Below, piece by piece: positions 25,533-34,598 of a DNA stretch of 64,000 nt; within the stretch, counting starts at the first letter, position 1; every line of letters starts with the position of its first letter. This stretch comes from Myxococcales bacterium (GTDB taxonomy: Bacteria; Myxococcota_A; Polyangia; Polyangiales; Polyangiaceae), in contig SECP01000043.1 of NCBI GenBank assembly GCA_004193285.1, positions 19,888 through 83,887 of the forward strand, written 5' to 3'. The position numbers and the translations under genes were made by a program. The notes beneath the pieces are model-generated. The model worked only from the letters and a program-made list of their open reading frames with translations. It was not told the origin of the DNA and made no database searches.

Positions 25533-26773
25533 GGCGCCACCTCGACCGAAGGCGACGGCACGGCGTCCGGCGGAGCCCCCTCCGGCGGATCGACCAGCGA
25601 GCTCGTCGCACCGTCGACCTCCACTCGAAGCGGCCAAGACCCCGCCTCGACCTCGGGCGGCAACGTCACTTCGAACGAGGCGTGCTCGCCGGGTACGCCC
25701 GGCCCGGGCAACGGCGTGGTCCAGCGGATCGAAACGTTGCCGACGATGGCGCGTACCTGCTGCCGCGGCGCGAGCGCCGGCTCCACCGCGATCTCGATCG
25801 CCCCACCGGCGGCGGCCGCGATTGGAGATGCGGTGGTAATGGTCGGCTCCAGCACGAAGGGCAGCGCGTTCGACTCGAGCTCGAACCGCCTCGTCGTATC
25901 GCCGCTCTGAAAGGTCTGCGCCACCAGTACGCGAATGGCGTGGATGCCCGCACGCAGAGCGTCCGGGATCGCGACCACGACCTCGCCGTTCGTCGCAGAC
26001 ACCACCGGCACCGGCTCGTCGGTGTCGATACGCGCGCGCGTGACCTGGCCGCTCAGCTGCGCGCCGGTCAGCGTGAGCCGAGCGCGCGCGCCCTGCACGG
26101 TGCGCGGCGTGATGAGCGGCGCGATCGACGCGAGCTTGGGCGGATCCGCGAGGCCGCTGAAGATGCCCCGGCGCAGCACGGGCCGCCGCGGCACCGGCGT
26201 AAGCGGAGCCTCGAGCAGTACCACAGAGGCCTGCACGGCGATCGAGAGCTCGTACGGCTTCTGCGGGAAGATCGTCCACAGCTTCGTCAGGTCCTCGAGG
26301 CTGAGCGGCTCGAGCGTGAAGCGCACGCGCTCGACCTGCTGCGCCAGATCGTTGTGCAGCCGGAGGTAACTGCCGGCCGACGCGTTCTCCGCCAGCTCCT
26401 CGATGTCCTCGGGCGTCAACTCCGAATGCGCGTGCAAGCCTGCCGCCGCGGCGCCGAGGATGCGCTGCGGCTCGAGGCCCGCTTCGTCGCCGACGAACGT
26501 CAGCAAGTAGTGGAGGTTTGCGGCGAGCTTAGGCCTGCGAGCCAACTCGCCGTTGGCACGACGCGAAGGTAGGTCCTCGTTTCGCAACGAGGCGTTCGGC
26601 GTCAGGCGATAGAGGAAGATGTTTACGCCAACGAAGTCGTTGGCGATCTGCGTTGGCCGCACCGCGCCGACCTTGGCGCCGGCAATCGCCGCAGGGGCCG
26701 CCTCCGCGAAGGATCGCTGTACGAGCGCCTTGAGCCCTTCGGTGGCGACAGCGATGGCGTTGACGTTGCTCAT
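25529..26773 (-). CDS. eCIS tail terminator, Pvc16-like N-terminal domain (DUF4255)
   Basis: 414 residues. The first about 190 residues (VNIFLYRLTPNASLRNEDLPSR, LAANLHYLLTFVGDEAGLEPQRILG, then WTIFPQKPYELSIAVQASVVLLE) are the DUF4255/Pvc16 N-terminal domain that caps the tube and sheath end distal to the baseplate. From about 215 onward there are Ig-like beta-sandwich segments (PLITPRTVQGARARLTLTGAQL and later SWPLRVEVDGATSSLV), an extension seen in many bacterial eCIS terminators. Starts and stops overlap neighbours by 4 bp. Confidence 0.9.
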
Positions 26774-27720
26774 CGCCGCTTGTCCGCCTCGCGGTGGCTG
26801 AGGTACGCGTCGAGCCCGACGGTGGCGCGGCGCGGCGCAAAGGATGGCGCCTCATCCACACTGGCTCGCGGCCGCTGCGGCAGCCGCACCTCGATGCGAC
26901 CGATGGAGACCTCCACGGTCGTGCTTTGCTCGTGCAGCGAAGCTTCGGCGTCCTCGCGCCGTGCGCGACGCGGCGGCTCCGTGGCCTGCACGGGCGTCAC
27001 GCGCGCGCGCGTGAGCTTCGGACCAGCCTGTGCGACGCGCGCTGCGGGCGGCACCAGAGTATCTTCTGTAGGCGACGGGGAGGCCAGGTCTTCGGCGAGC
27101 GGCCCGCGCACGGGCGGCCCGGCTTCAGTCGCAGCCGGGCGCTCGGCACGGGTCGGTTCCGCGAGGGAACGCCGACGTTCGAGAGCCCGCGCCTCGGCCG
27201 GATGCGGCGGCGCAAGCGAGAGCGCAACCCGCTCGTCGAGCACGCCGTGCGGCGCGCTCGCGACCGCGCTGCGCGCGTCCTCCCGCCTTGCCGTCGGCGC
27301 CGAGTCGGTCAGCTCGCTCGCTCGCACGCGCGTCGCCTGCAGTTGGGCAGGCTCCAGCAGCTCCGGCGCGCGCAGGCTCGCACGCGGATCGCTCGCGGCG
27401 GGCGGCGCTAGGCTCGGCTCGGGCGCCGGCGTTTGCTCCGGCTGGCCCGGCGCCGTCCACTTCCCGGGCGTGGAGAACGCTGAGCGGCGCTGGACCTGAG
27501 GAGACGCCGCGAGCTCCGCGAGCGACGGCCCCTCCTCGAGCTCGAACGATGGGCGCGCACCTTGCGGCGGCCGCGCGAGCGGCGGCGCCTCGCGCGCGGT
27601 GCTCTGCTCATCCCACGCCGCACGGCCCGGATCAGGCGCCGTCACCGCGTGCGAGACCGGCCTCAGCGTGGCCGCCTCGCCACGTGTGCGCTGCACGAGC
27701 CGAGACAAGAAGTCGCTCAT
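26770..27720 (-). CDS. Proline/alanine-rich eCIS protein, unassigned
   Basis: 316 residues, mostly Pro, Ala, Arg, Ser and Glu and predicted disordered. Only the ends look structured. The N-terminal helix SDFLSRLVQRTRGEA is a recurring start of proteins at this position in eCIS loci. The C-terminal segment STTVEVSIGRIEVRLPQR with GLDAYLSHREADKRR looks like a short interaction motif. It overlaps both neighbours by 4 bp. As no other candidate exists in the operon, it may serve a tape-measure-like or scaffold role, but it is short for that. This is inference only. Confidence 0.65.
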   Translation of the reverse strand: MSDFLSRLVQRTRGEAATLRPVSHAVTAPDPGRAAWDEQSTAREAPPLARPPQGARPSFELEEGPSLAELAASPQVQRRSAFSTPGKWTAPGQPEQTPAPEPSLAPPAASDPRASLRAPELLEPAQLQATRVRASELTDSAPTARREDARSAVASAPHGVLDERVALSLAPPHPAEARALERRRSLAEPTRAERPAATEAGPPVRGPLAEDLASPSPTEDTLVPPAARVAQAGPKLTRARVTPVQATEPPRRARREDAEASLHEQSTTVEVSIGRIEVRLPQRPRASVDEAPSFAPRRATVGLDAYLSHREADKRR

Positions 27721-28451
27721 CCAGGCCCCACTAGGTCTAGGTACGCCTCACGCCGCTGCGCCGACATCGTCAGCACTTCGGCCTCCGACCAGTGATAGGT
27801 GCGCGCGAGCACGTCGATCTCGCGCAGCAGCCTGCGCGCGCGGATCACGACCTCGCGCCATAAAAACTCGCCCGCGTCGAATACGATCGTCCACAGCTCA
27901 CCGCAGCCCGTGCAGGTCAGCGTGATCAGCGTCTCCGCGTTGCCGTCGCGCGCCGCGAGCGCGTCCGCGACCTCGGCCACGACTTCCGCGGGCAGCTCGC
28001 CGGCCGCGACCGGCTCGCCCGCGCGAGACGCCTCGATGACGCACCGCTCGAGCAGCTCGGCACGCGCGGCGGCTACCCCGCTCTGGTGTGTGATCGACGC
28101 TTGGTCCCGGCTATCTGGCACGCGGATGAGGAGCTCGTAGCCGCGCGAGGACAGCCGCACCGGCTCCGTGACCGCCGACGCCGACTCCAAGATCGCGCGC
28201 AGCGGCGGCACGACCTCGTGGCTCACGCCACAGGCCGGACATTCGTCGACGCCCTCGGCGAGCGCGCCGAACGTCGTCACACGCAAGGCGACCGCTCGGC
28301 GCTCGCGCTCGCCGATCGGCAAGGACGCGAGCGCCTCGAGCGACTCATCGGGCGATCCCGCACACAGCATCGCCAGTGTGCGGTCAATCGGATGCAACGC
28401 AGCGCACGCGTCCCACAGCCCCAGCATGTCTCTGGCCTCCAGTGCTCGCAC
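27717..28451 (-). CDS. eCIS gp26-like baseplate hub-associated protein with zinc-ribbon-like cysteines
   Basis: 244 residues, of the T4-type baseplate gp26-like family seen next to tube genes of eCIS. The first 60 residues (GLWDACAALHPIDRTLAMLC, SLPIGERERRAVALR) are the conserved start. Two Cys pairs, CPAC at about 74-77 and CTGC at about 182-185, could bind one zinc. The C-terminal stretch FLWREVVIRARRLLREIDVLARTYHWSEAEVLTMSAQRREAYLDL is strongly conserved in this family. It begins 3 bp after the tube gene. Confidence 0.8.
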   Translation of the reverse strand: MRALEARDMLGLWDACAALHPIDRTLAMLCAGSPDESLEALASLPIGERERRAVALRVTTFGALAEGVDECPACGVSHEVVPPLRAILESASAVTEPVRLSSRGYELLIRVPDSRDQASITHQSGVAAARAELLERCVIEASRAGEPVAAGELPAEVVAEVADALAARDGNAETLITLTCTGCGELWTIVFDAGEFLWREVVIRARRLLREIDVLARTYHWSEAEVLTMSAQRREAYLDLVGPG

Positions 28452-28454
28452 GCA

Positions 28455-28982
28455 TCACCTCGGAACCGAGGTCGGCTCCGCGGGCTCCGTGACGCCGTCG
28501 TCCATCTCCCAACCTTCGTTCTCGATCTTCACGTGCTCGAGCGCGACCGCGTTGGCGTTCGCGTCGAGGTCCGGCAGCGCTTGATACTCAGACACCCAGC
28601 AGCGGTACACCTTGTAGGCGAGCACCTTCTGCCCGGCTTCGTTGTAGAGCTCGATCAAGATGTCGCGGCGGAAGTTGCCGAGGCCCATCTGTGCCTCCGA
28701 GCCGCCGACGATGTTGAACTCCTGCGCCGCTCGAGCCCAGTTCTGGAACTCGCGGTCATGCGTCACCCCGCGCTCGAGCGTGATCGCCTCGTACTCGGTG
28801 CGCCCCGGCGACTTGCGGCTGCTCGAGAAGTCACCGCCGTCGCGATGCTTCACGACCTCCGTCGTACGCTTGAGCGCGCCGACCTTGCTGACGCCCGCCA
28901 CCACGTCGGCGCCGAAGCGCACGCGGAACTTGAAGTTCTTATAGGGGTCGAGCCGGTTCGGATTCTGTGTGAACTGGGCCAT
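28455..28982 (-). CDS. eCIS inner tube protein (Hcp/gp19-like)
   Basis: 175 residues from the ATG at 28982 (a preceding in-frame Met at 29018 adds 12 unlikely residues). It belongs to the phage tail tube gp19 family: NRLDPYKNFKFRVRFG, VAGVSKVGALKRTTEVVKHRDGGD, TEYEAITLERGVTHDREFQNWA, and DILIELYNEAGQKVLAYKVYRCWVSEYQALPDLD. It forms the stacked hexameric tube inside the sheath that carries payloads. It lies 13 bp after the sheath gene. Only one canonical tube gene is present; some eCIS have two. Confidence 0.95.
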   Translation of the reverse strand: MAQFTQNPNRLDPYKNFKFRVRFGADVVAGVSKVGALKRTTEVVKHRDGGDFSSSRKSPGRTEYEAITLERGVTHDREFQNWARAAQEFNIVGGSEAQMGLGNFRRDILIELYNEAGQKVLAYKVYRCWVSEYQALPDLDANANAVALEHVKIENEGWEMDDGVTEPAEPTSVPR

Positions 28983-28995
28983 CGCGTTGTCCTCT

Positions 28996-30624
28996 TTAGG
29001 CCTGCACTTGGCCCGCAAGCTGCTGGATCTTGATGACGACGAACTCGGCAGGCTTGAGCGGAGCGAACCGCACGACGATGTTCACGACGCCTCGATTGAT
29101 GTCGTCCTGCGTCGTCGTCTCGCTGTCGCACTTCACCTCGTAGGCCTGGCGCGCCGTCGCTCCTTGGAACGCGCCCTGCCGGAACAGCGAGTGCATGAAT
29201 GCGCCGACGTTGAGGCGGATTGAACCCCACAGCGGCTCGTCGTTAGGCTCGAACACTACCCATTGCGTACCTCGATAGAGCGACTCTTCGATGAACAGCG
29301 TGAGCCGCCGAACCGGGATGTACTTCCACTCCGACGCCAGCAAGTCTGCGCCTTCGCGCGTGCGCGAGCCCCAGACCACGTGTCCGATGTTCGGCATGGA
29401 TCGCAGGCAGTTGACGCCGATGGGGTTGAGCAAGCCGATGTCACCCTCGGTCAGCTTCACCGATAGCGAAGGAGCGCCGACCAAGGTGGCGGCAAGCCCC
29501 GCGGGCGCCTTCCACACGCCGCGCTCGACGTCCGTGCGAGCCATGACGCCTGCGACCATGCCGCACGGCGCGAAGTCGGCGATCACGGTTGGCCGCGCGG
29601 GATCCGGCCTGCGAATGCGCGGGAAGAACAGTGCCGCGTTGGCGCTCGCGGTCCCAATATTCGTCGAGGCATTGACCGCGGTCACCACGCTGTCACGGTC
29701 GACCCAATCGCGCGGCGGGTCGATCAGCAACAGCGCACGGCGCCGCTTGCAAAGCGCGACCGCGTCTTCGATCAGCTGATTCTCGATATCCGTCGCGCGA
29801 TCGTGCGGCGGAATGCACAGCAGGTTGAACAGATCCGCGCGCTCCAGCGCATAGATGCCCTTGGCCGTATCGCCGCTCAGCGCCTGTTGGTCGAGCGCCA
29901 CACCATCGAAGCCCTGGGCTTCGTCGGCGACGCCGATGCTCGTCTCGTTGCCTTCGTTCTTGCCCCACAGCTCGTGCTCCGCGTCCGGTGCCGCGCTCGC
30001 CGCCGGTCGGCCCTCGTCGCTCGGCGCGAATCCGTCCGTCACGATCAGCTTCGACTCCGCCTTGAGGACGTTGTCGACCCTGCGCCGGTGATCCTCGCGC
30101 AGCGAGAGGTTACGAAACACCTCGAGCTCGGCGACCTCCGCGACCTTGCCGTTCGTGCCGTAGCGCACGAGCCCAACCGACAAGTTGAACAGCGAGTCGT
30201 CGCCAGGCGCTACCTGGTGATCGATGCGTACGCGGAGGTCATTGGCCCACGCGCCTTGGCTCACCGCTTGGAGGGTCAACGCCTCATCGACTGCGATCGA
30301 CGCCTTGCCTGCAGAGGGGTCGACCTCGGCTTCATCGTCGTCGTCATTCGCCTCTTGGGCCTTGAAGCCGCGCACGATCACCGCCTGCGCGCCGCCGTTG
30401 GCAAAGAAATCGCGCACCGCGTAGGTCATCGGGCTCGTGAACCACAGCCCTCCGAACCTGCGTTCGAAGTCACCGTAGCTCGTGATGACGATCGGCTCGT
30501 CGACCGGACCGCGCCGCGTTCGTCCAACGAACGCCGCAATGGAGGTCGCGACGCCGGTGATCGTCCGAACGCCACTCGGAATCTCCTCGATATAAACACC
30601 CGGATAGGTCAGTGCACTCGGCAT
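28996..30624 (-). CDS. eCIS contractile sheath protein
   Basis: 542 residues. The N-terminus (TYPGVYIEEIPSGVRTITGVATSIAAFVGRTRRGP) and the C-terminal NDEPLWGSIRLNVGAFMHSLFRQGAFQG with PAEFVVIKIQQLAG are the strongly conserved ends of phage and eCIS sheath proteins, the parts that form the handshake mesh and bind the tube. A GGGGGA-type ribosome binding site lies just before the ATG. The 193 bp upstream, up to the DUF4280 stop, is the first non-coding gap of the operon and is the likely site of the main promoter. There is a single sheath gene. Confidence 0.96.
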   Translation of the reverse strand: MPSALTYPGVYIEEIPSGVRTITGVATSIAAFVGRTRRGPVDEPIVITSYGDFERRFGGLWFTSPMTYAVRDFFANGGAQAVIVRGFKAQEANDDDDEAEVDPSAGKASIAVDEALTLQAVSQGAWANDLRVRIDHQVAPGDDSLFNLSVGLVRYGTNGKVAEVAELEVFRNLSLREDHRRRVDNVLKAESKLIVTDGFAPSDEGRPAASAAPDAEHELWGKNEGNETSIGVADEAQGFDGVALDQQALSGDTAKGIYALERADLFNLLCIPPHDRATDIENQLIEDAVALCKRRRALLLIDPPRDWVDRDSVVTAVNASTNIGTASANAALFFPRIRRPDPARPTVIADFAPCGMVAGVMARTDVERGVWKAPAGLAATLVGAPSLSVKLTEGDIGLLNPIGVNCLRSMPNIGHVVWGSRTREGADLLASEWKYIPVRRLTLFIEESLYRGTQWVVFEPNDEPLWGSIRLNVGAFMHSLFRQGAFQGATARQAYEVKCDSETTTQDDINRGVVNIVVRFAPLKPAEFVVIKIQQLAGQVQA

Positions 30625-30817
30625 CTAGTCCCCCGCGCTGGTCGAGCGCCTTCGTATTGCACGCAGTGCGGCAACCTTCGGCCACTCCCCAGCAGTTGGA
30701 TCCGTTCTGTCAGGTTTACGTGGTCTTCTGCTTCGAATCGCAAGGGGGCCCAATGAACCCCGACACACTCGATCACTCTCTCATGCAGCTATCGTGGCTA
30801 GTTCCCATTGGCAGTCG

Positions 30818-31216
30818 TCACAACGTGCCGGTCGTGACCTTGAGCTGACCAGCCGCTTCGATCGTCACCGAGCCGCCGTAACTGCACGCGCACGTGTCGC
30901 TCTTCATCAGCGCGGCCCGGCTCTCGATCTTCACCTTGATCGAGCCCGGCGCCCACGGCGCCGATATCGCGGGCACACACGGCATCGGCGTGAGCACGCC
31001 GTTAGCCGCGCTCGTCGCCGATGCGACGGACGGGTTGTTGATGGACTGGCACATCCCGAACGTGGCGACACTAAGCAGCGTGTTGTCGTCGACGTTGGCG
31101 GAGCCACTCGCCCCGCCGTTGTTCTTGACCCGACGCACCGGCAACACGACGAGCGTGCACGGCGAAGTCCCCATCGAGCACTTGAGCGCGGCCCCGGCCG
31201 CGACCTGGTCCGTCAT
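30818..31216 (-). CDS. eCIS PAAR-like spike tip (DUF4280)
   Basis: 132 residues of the DUF4280/PAAR-like family. The pattern is AGAALKCSMGTSPCTLVVLP, then DNTLLSVATFGMCQSINNP, TPMPCVPAISAPWAPGS and late SDTCACSYGGSVTIEAAGQLKV. The conserved Cys residues probably bind a metal at the tip of the spike, which pierces the target envelope. It is separated from the sheath by 193 bp and so may be transcribed separately or as the first gene of the operon. Confidence 0.88.
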   Translation of the reverse strand: MTDQVAAGAALKCSMGTSPCTLVVLPVRRVKNNGGASGSANVDDNTLLSVATFGMCQSINNPSVASATSAANGVLTPMPCVPAISAPWAPGSIKVKIESRAALMKSDTCACSYGGSVTIEAAGQLKVTTGTL

Positions 31217-31914
31217 CGCGACCTCCCGGCCACCACCGCGGCGGCTGTGCGCCAGCGATTCATCGGTCTCCTGGTCGCTCCCGCTGACGAGCAGCCCCCC
31301 CCACGATTAACGTGCGGAGCCGTCGTGAAGCGCGAGAATGCGGTCTTCCCACGCCGCCGTGACGAGGTAACGACACGCCGGGCGGCCGAAGTCTCGCCCA
31401 CTTGCTTCCATCGGCGCGCCGCGCTTATCCAGCCCGACGGCGCGCCCGCCGGCCCCCGCAGCCGTTTCGATAGTGAGCGCGGAAGAGCGCGATGCCCGCA
31501 CCCGCCCCGCGCAACGGCTGGGTCCACCTGCACCCCGGGACCCTCGCGCTCGAAATTGTGAAACGTCTCGGGCATCAGCGACTCGTTATCTTCATTGATA
31601 GCAGGAGCAGCTATCGCGAGAACATGGTCAATTGTTCGGTTGCAACGCCGCTGATGCGTCTGGGTTGCTCCCCGCGGAACCGCGCGCGCAGATTCCCGCA
31701 TCCAGTTCGTCGGTAACGGGTTCGCTACGCTTGGTAGACCGAATGACATCGCGCGACGGGGGCGGAGGCAGCGCTTGGAGCGGATACAACACGCATCTTG
31801 ACTACCCACATTACTACCCACATCGTTAGTTTTTTCAGCGCGTCCGGCATGCGTTTTTCGTGCGCGTCCTGATCCAGTTAACTACCTTCCGTAGCTGGTC
31901 GCGAGGAGGCCCGA
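31217..31914. other. Gene-poor gap between the tip gene and the plus-strand effector module; possible decayed small gene
   Basis: 698 bp. Minus-strand pieces at about 31500-31578 (starting MPETFHNFEREGPG) and 31307-31501 (ending TAAWEDRILALHDGSAR) look protein-like but lie in different frames, suggesting one eroded or frameshifted small gene upstream of the DUF4280 gene. A C8 run sits at 31295-31302. The single long minus frame across the gap is Arg-rich and not convincing. The promoter of the effector at 31915 must lie at the right end, where A+T rises (about 31780-31880). Confidence 0.4.
31903..31909 (+). promoter_or_regulatory. Ribosome binding site of the plus-strand effector
   Basis: GAGGAGG five bases before the ATG at 31915; it fixes that start. 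Confidence 0.7.
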
Positions 31915-34590
31915 ATGAGACAGATGTTGCCTGCAAGGGAGTCAGTGCCGCTGGCGGCAACGCGAGGCCAGGGCCAACCGAGCGCTCAACGCGCGCTTCC
32001 GATCAGCGCGTTAGCGGATCCGCCCGCCTCGATGGCTACCGAGTTGCCGGCGCCCCTTTCCTGGTGCATCGGCGATGCGGCCACAATCATACCGCCTCTG
32101 CAGCGCAAGATGTCGGTCAGCAATCCCAGTGATCCCCTTGAGCTCGAAGCGGACATGGTGGCCGAGAACGTGATGCGAGCTGTAGCGCCGACGCCTCTCG
32201 CACTGGCGGCGATGACTCCATCCGCTCTGCAGCGCAAATGCGAGGACTGTGACTCGGAGGAAGACGTGGAAATTCATGCCAAGCGTACGCTGGTCGACGG
32301 AACGAGCTCCGTGCTGCCAGCGAGCCTGCACGTCGAGGCGGCAGTCAGGTCCGCTGTGGCTGGTGGGCGGCCACTACCCGATTCGGCGAGGTCATTCTTG
32401 GAACCGCGGTTCGGTCACGACTTCAGCCGCGTGCGCATTCACACCGACGAGCGCGCTGATGCAGCCGCGCGCACAGTGCATGCTCGCGCGTTTACGCGCG
32501 GGCATGATATCGTTTTTGCCGCTGGCGAGTATGCACCGCATTCCTCGTCAGGCCTGCGGTTGTTGGCTCACGAATTGGCCCATGTGCTGCAGCAGCAAGG
32601 GGGGCGGCGCAACGCGCTATCCACAGCCAGCGCCGCCGAGAGCGTTCGACGGAATCCCGAACCGTTGGTGCCTGGTCGGACGCAACAGTTCGACTTGCAG
32701 CGCCAACATGCGGCATCCGAGCCTCGGCCGGCGGCTCGACAGCCCATCCGCGTGCGTTGGCGAGGAACCTTGAGAGGCTCGCTCTTTTCGTTCATCAGGC
32801 CCTATGCTGCTTCGGCAGAAGATGCTGCGCGCGTGACGAATCTCGTACTCGAGAGTGCGATCCAATTCGTGGTTCGTGGACGCAGCGTTTCCCGCGAGGA
32901 GTGGGAGCGAACGCGAACGTCGAGCTTTTACCTGGACACCGCCTTGGCGGAGCTGTTGTCGCGACAGCTCGGGCTAGCGCCCGCCGCATTGCAAGCTCAG
33001 GCGCCGAACGGCACGACTTCCGATGAGGAATCCGTGTTGACGCACGGGCCCGCGCCGGCTGCAGCGCGGCGCGGTGAGCGTGCCGCGAAAGAGCTCGGCC
33101 CAATTGCCCCGACGCACGCGGATTGGCTTGTGTTCGAGAGCAACGAGCCTCTTGCTCGTCTGTACTTGCGGCTTATGGAGCACTACGCCGGGTTGCGCTT
33201 GACCGATGTTAACAACGGCGCTGCTGCCGGAGGGTTCAGTGTCGATGAGCTCAACGCGCTGCTGGCCGGTGACCGCCATCTCCAACACTTTACCGACCTC
33301 ATTGCGCAAGCGTTCGCAGAATATCGCGACGCCGGCGGCACCGATTTAGAGGTCTTCTCGACGTTGATCGAGCGCATTTTGGAGCAATTCGTGTGGGGCA
33401 ACCCCACCGCCACACGTAACCAGCTCAAGATTGGCGTTGGTTGGCCCGAGCAGCGGTTGGGCATCGTCGATCGCGGATCCGAGCTGTTACTCTACGATGG
33501 CTTGGCCGCGCCGCTCCCCTCGTTTGCGGGAACGATGATGCGTGATCACGGCTTTATCGGCGCTCAGCAAGCTCAAGAATTCGGAATTAACATTGCCGAT
33601 ATCGAGGATCCGGGGCTGCGTCAGCTGCTGAACGCGCTCCGTCAGCAGTTCGGTGACCCGACTCGGATGGTGGGGCAAGCCGCCCGCGTGTATTTCCAGA
33701 ACACCGAGCTCGTCAATGCCCGCGTGCAAGAGGGGTTGTCGACGGAGGTCAAGCAAAGGTTCCTCGACGCACTGCCGATTTTCATCGGGTTTCTGGCGGG
33801 GCATGGGTTGGCTACGCTGCTGATGGCTTCGGCCAATCCGATCGGTGCGGGCATAGGCCTCGCATTGCGGGGCTTGCTGACGGCCGCGGGCTACCTGCTA
33901 CAGATTGAATTCTTGGGTTCTGCAATGCATCGCCTGCTCAGCGCTGCGGCTCACCTCAGCCGCGTGCATCGGAATGATGACGGGTCCTTGACGGCACTCT
34001 CACAACACCATTTAGACGAAGCCGCCGCGCCCATTCGCTCCATGGTGGCCGATCTCGCCTTGACCGTGGGCACCATCGGTTTGGGGCGCTTGCTGCGAGG
34101 GCGCGTAGCCATCGAATGCACTCGTTGTCGGTTTCGGCGGCAAAGGGGTAGAGAGCAGCGGCGTCGCGGCGAGGGTCAGCAGCTCGGCTACACGCTCGAA
34201 CAAATAGCGGCCATTCGCCGACAAATCATCGCTCGCGGTCAGGTGACCGAGATCGCGGGCCGACAGCACGCCGGCGCCCTCGACCATGGCGTTCCGGACG
34301 CGATCGTGCTGCGGACGATCAACAGTCCGCAGAACATTTTCGTTTCTCGCAACGGCAATTGGCTATTCTACAAGAATGGAACCGTGGTCGTGACTCCTCG
34401 CGGTAGGCCCGCCTTCATTCGCACCGCCTACGGTCGGGGCGGGCGGATCCCTCAGCGCCGGCTTGCGGACGTGCGAGACCTGCAAGGTACGCCCGAGGCT
34501 CGGGCTGGAGACGCCGAACCTCCGGTTCGACTTGGCGAATGGCTCGCGCAGCAATTGGGTGACTTCGCCGTCTTTCAAATCTGGCCCTAG
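31915..34590 (+). CDS. eCIS effector: DUF4157 core domain with toxin-like C-terminus
   Basis: 891 residues, on the opposite strand to the particle genes. Residues 60-90 hold LQRKMSVSNPSDPLELEADMV-type sequence and a CEDC element at 109-112. DUF4157 follows (about 120-230): RFGHDFSRVRIHTDERADAAAR and HELAHVLQQ (HExxH at 219-223). A hydrophobic segment at about 617-668 could insert into membranes. A basic linker with CTRC (about 735-755) leads to a C-terminal domain (about 760-891) containing FVSRNGNWLFYKNGTVVVTP and IRTAYGRGGRIP, which resembles small RNase-type toxin domains, though I cannot assign it firmly. G+C is clearly lower than in the particle genes. It is followed 8 bp later by a candidate immunity gene. 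Confidence 0.8.
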   Translation: MRQMLPARESVPLAATRGQGQPSAQRALPISALADPPASMATELPAPLSWCIGDAATIIPPLQRKMSVSNPSDPLELEADMVAENVMRAVAPTPLALAAMTPSALQRKCEDCDSEEDVEIHAKRTLVDGTSSVLPASLHVEAAVRSAVAGGRPLPDSARSFLEPRFGHDFSRVRIHTDERADAAARTVHARAFTRGHDIVFAAGEYAPHSSSGLRLLAHELAHVLQQQGGRRNALSTASAAESVRRNPEPLVPGRTQQFDLQRQHAASEPRPAARQPIRVRWRGTLRGSLFSFIRPYAASAEDAARVTNLVLESAIQFVVRGRSVSREEWERTRTSSFYLDTALAELLSRQLGLAPAALQAQAPNGTTSDEESVLTHGPAPAAARRGERAAKELGPIAPTHADWLVFESNEPLARLYLRLMEHYAGLRLTDVNNGAAAGGFSVDELNALLAGDRHLQHFTDLIAQAFAEYRDAGGTDLEVFSTLIERILEQFVWGNPTATRNQLKIGVGWPEQRLGIVDRGSELLLYDGLAAPLPSFAGTMMRDHGFIGAQQAQEFGINIADIEDPGLRQLLNALRQQFGDPTRMVGQAARVYFQNTELVNARVQEGLSTEVKQRFLDALPIFIGFLAGHGLATLLMASANPIGAGIGLALRGLLTAAGYLLQIEFLGSAMHRLLSAAAHLSRVHRNDDGSLTALSQHHLDEAAAPIRSMVADLALTVGTIGLGRLLRGRVAIECTRCRFRRQRGREQRRRGEGQQLGYTLEQIAAIRRQIIARGQVTEIAGRQHAGALDHGVPDAIVLRTINSPQNIFVSRNGNWLFYKNGTVVVTPRGRPAFIRTAYGRGGRIPQRRLADVRDLQGTPEARAGDAEPPVRLGEWLAQQLGDFAVFQIWP

Positions 34591-34598
34591 AAAGCCGT

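Noticed and set aside
30625..30817. Sigma54-like promoter upstream of the sheath gene (TGGCC then TTGCC on the minus strand)
   Set aside because: The GG to GC spacing is one base short of the required 10, so it does not fit the consensus.
31213..31821. 202-codon minus-strand frame upstream of the PAAR-like gene
   Set aside because: Arg-rich, reads through the C8 run, and protein-like pieces switch frames within it; treated as a possible decayed gene instead.
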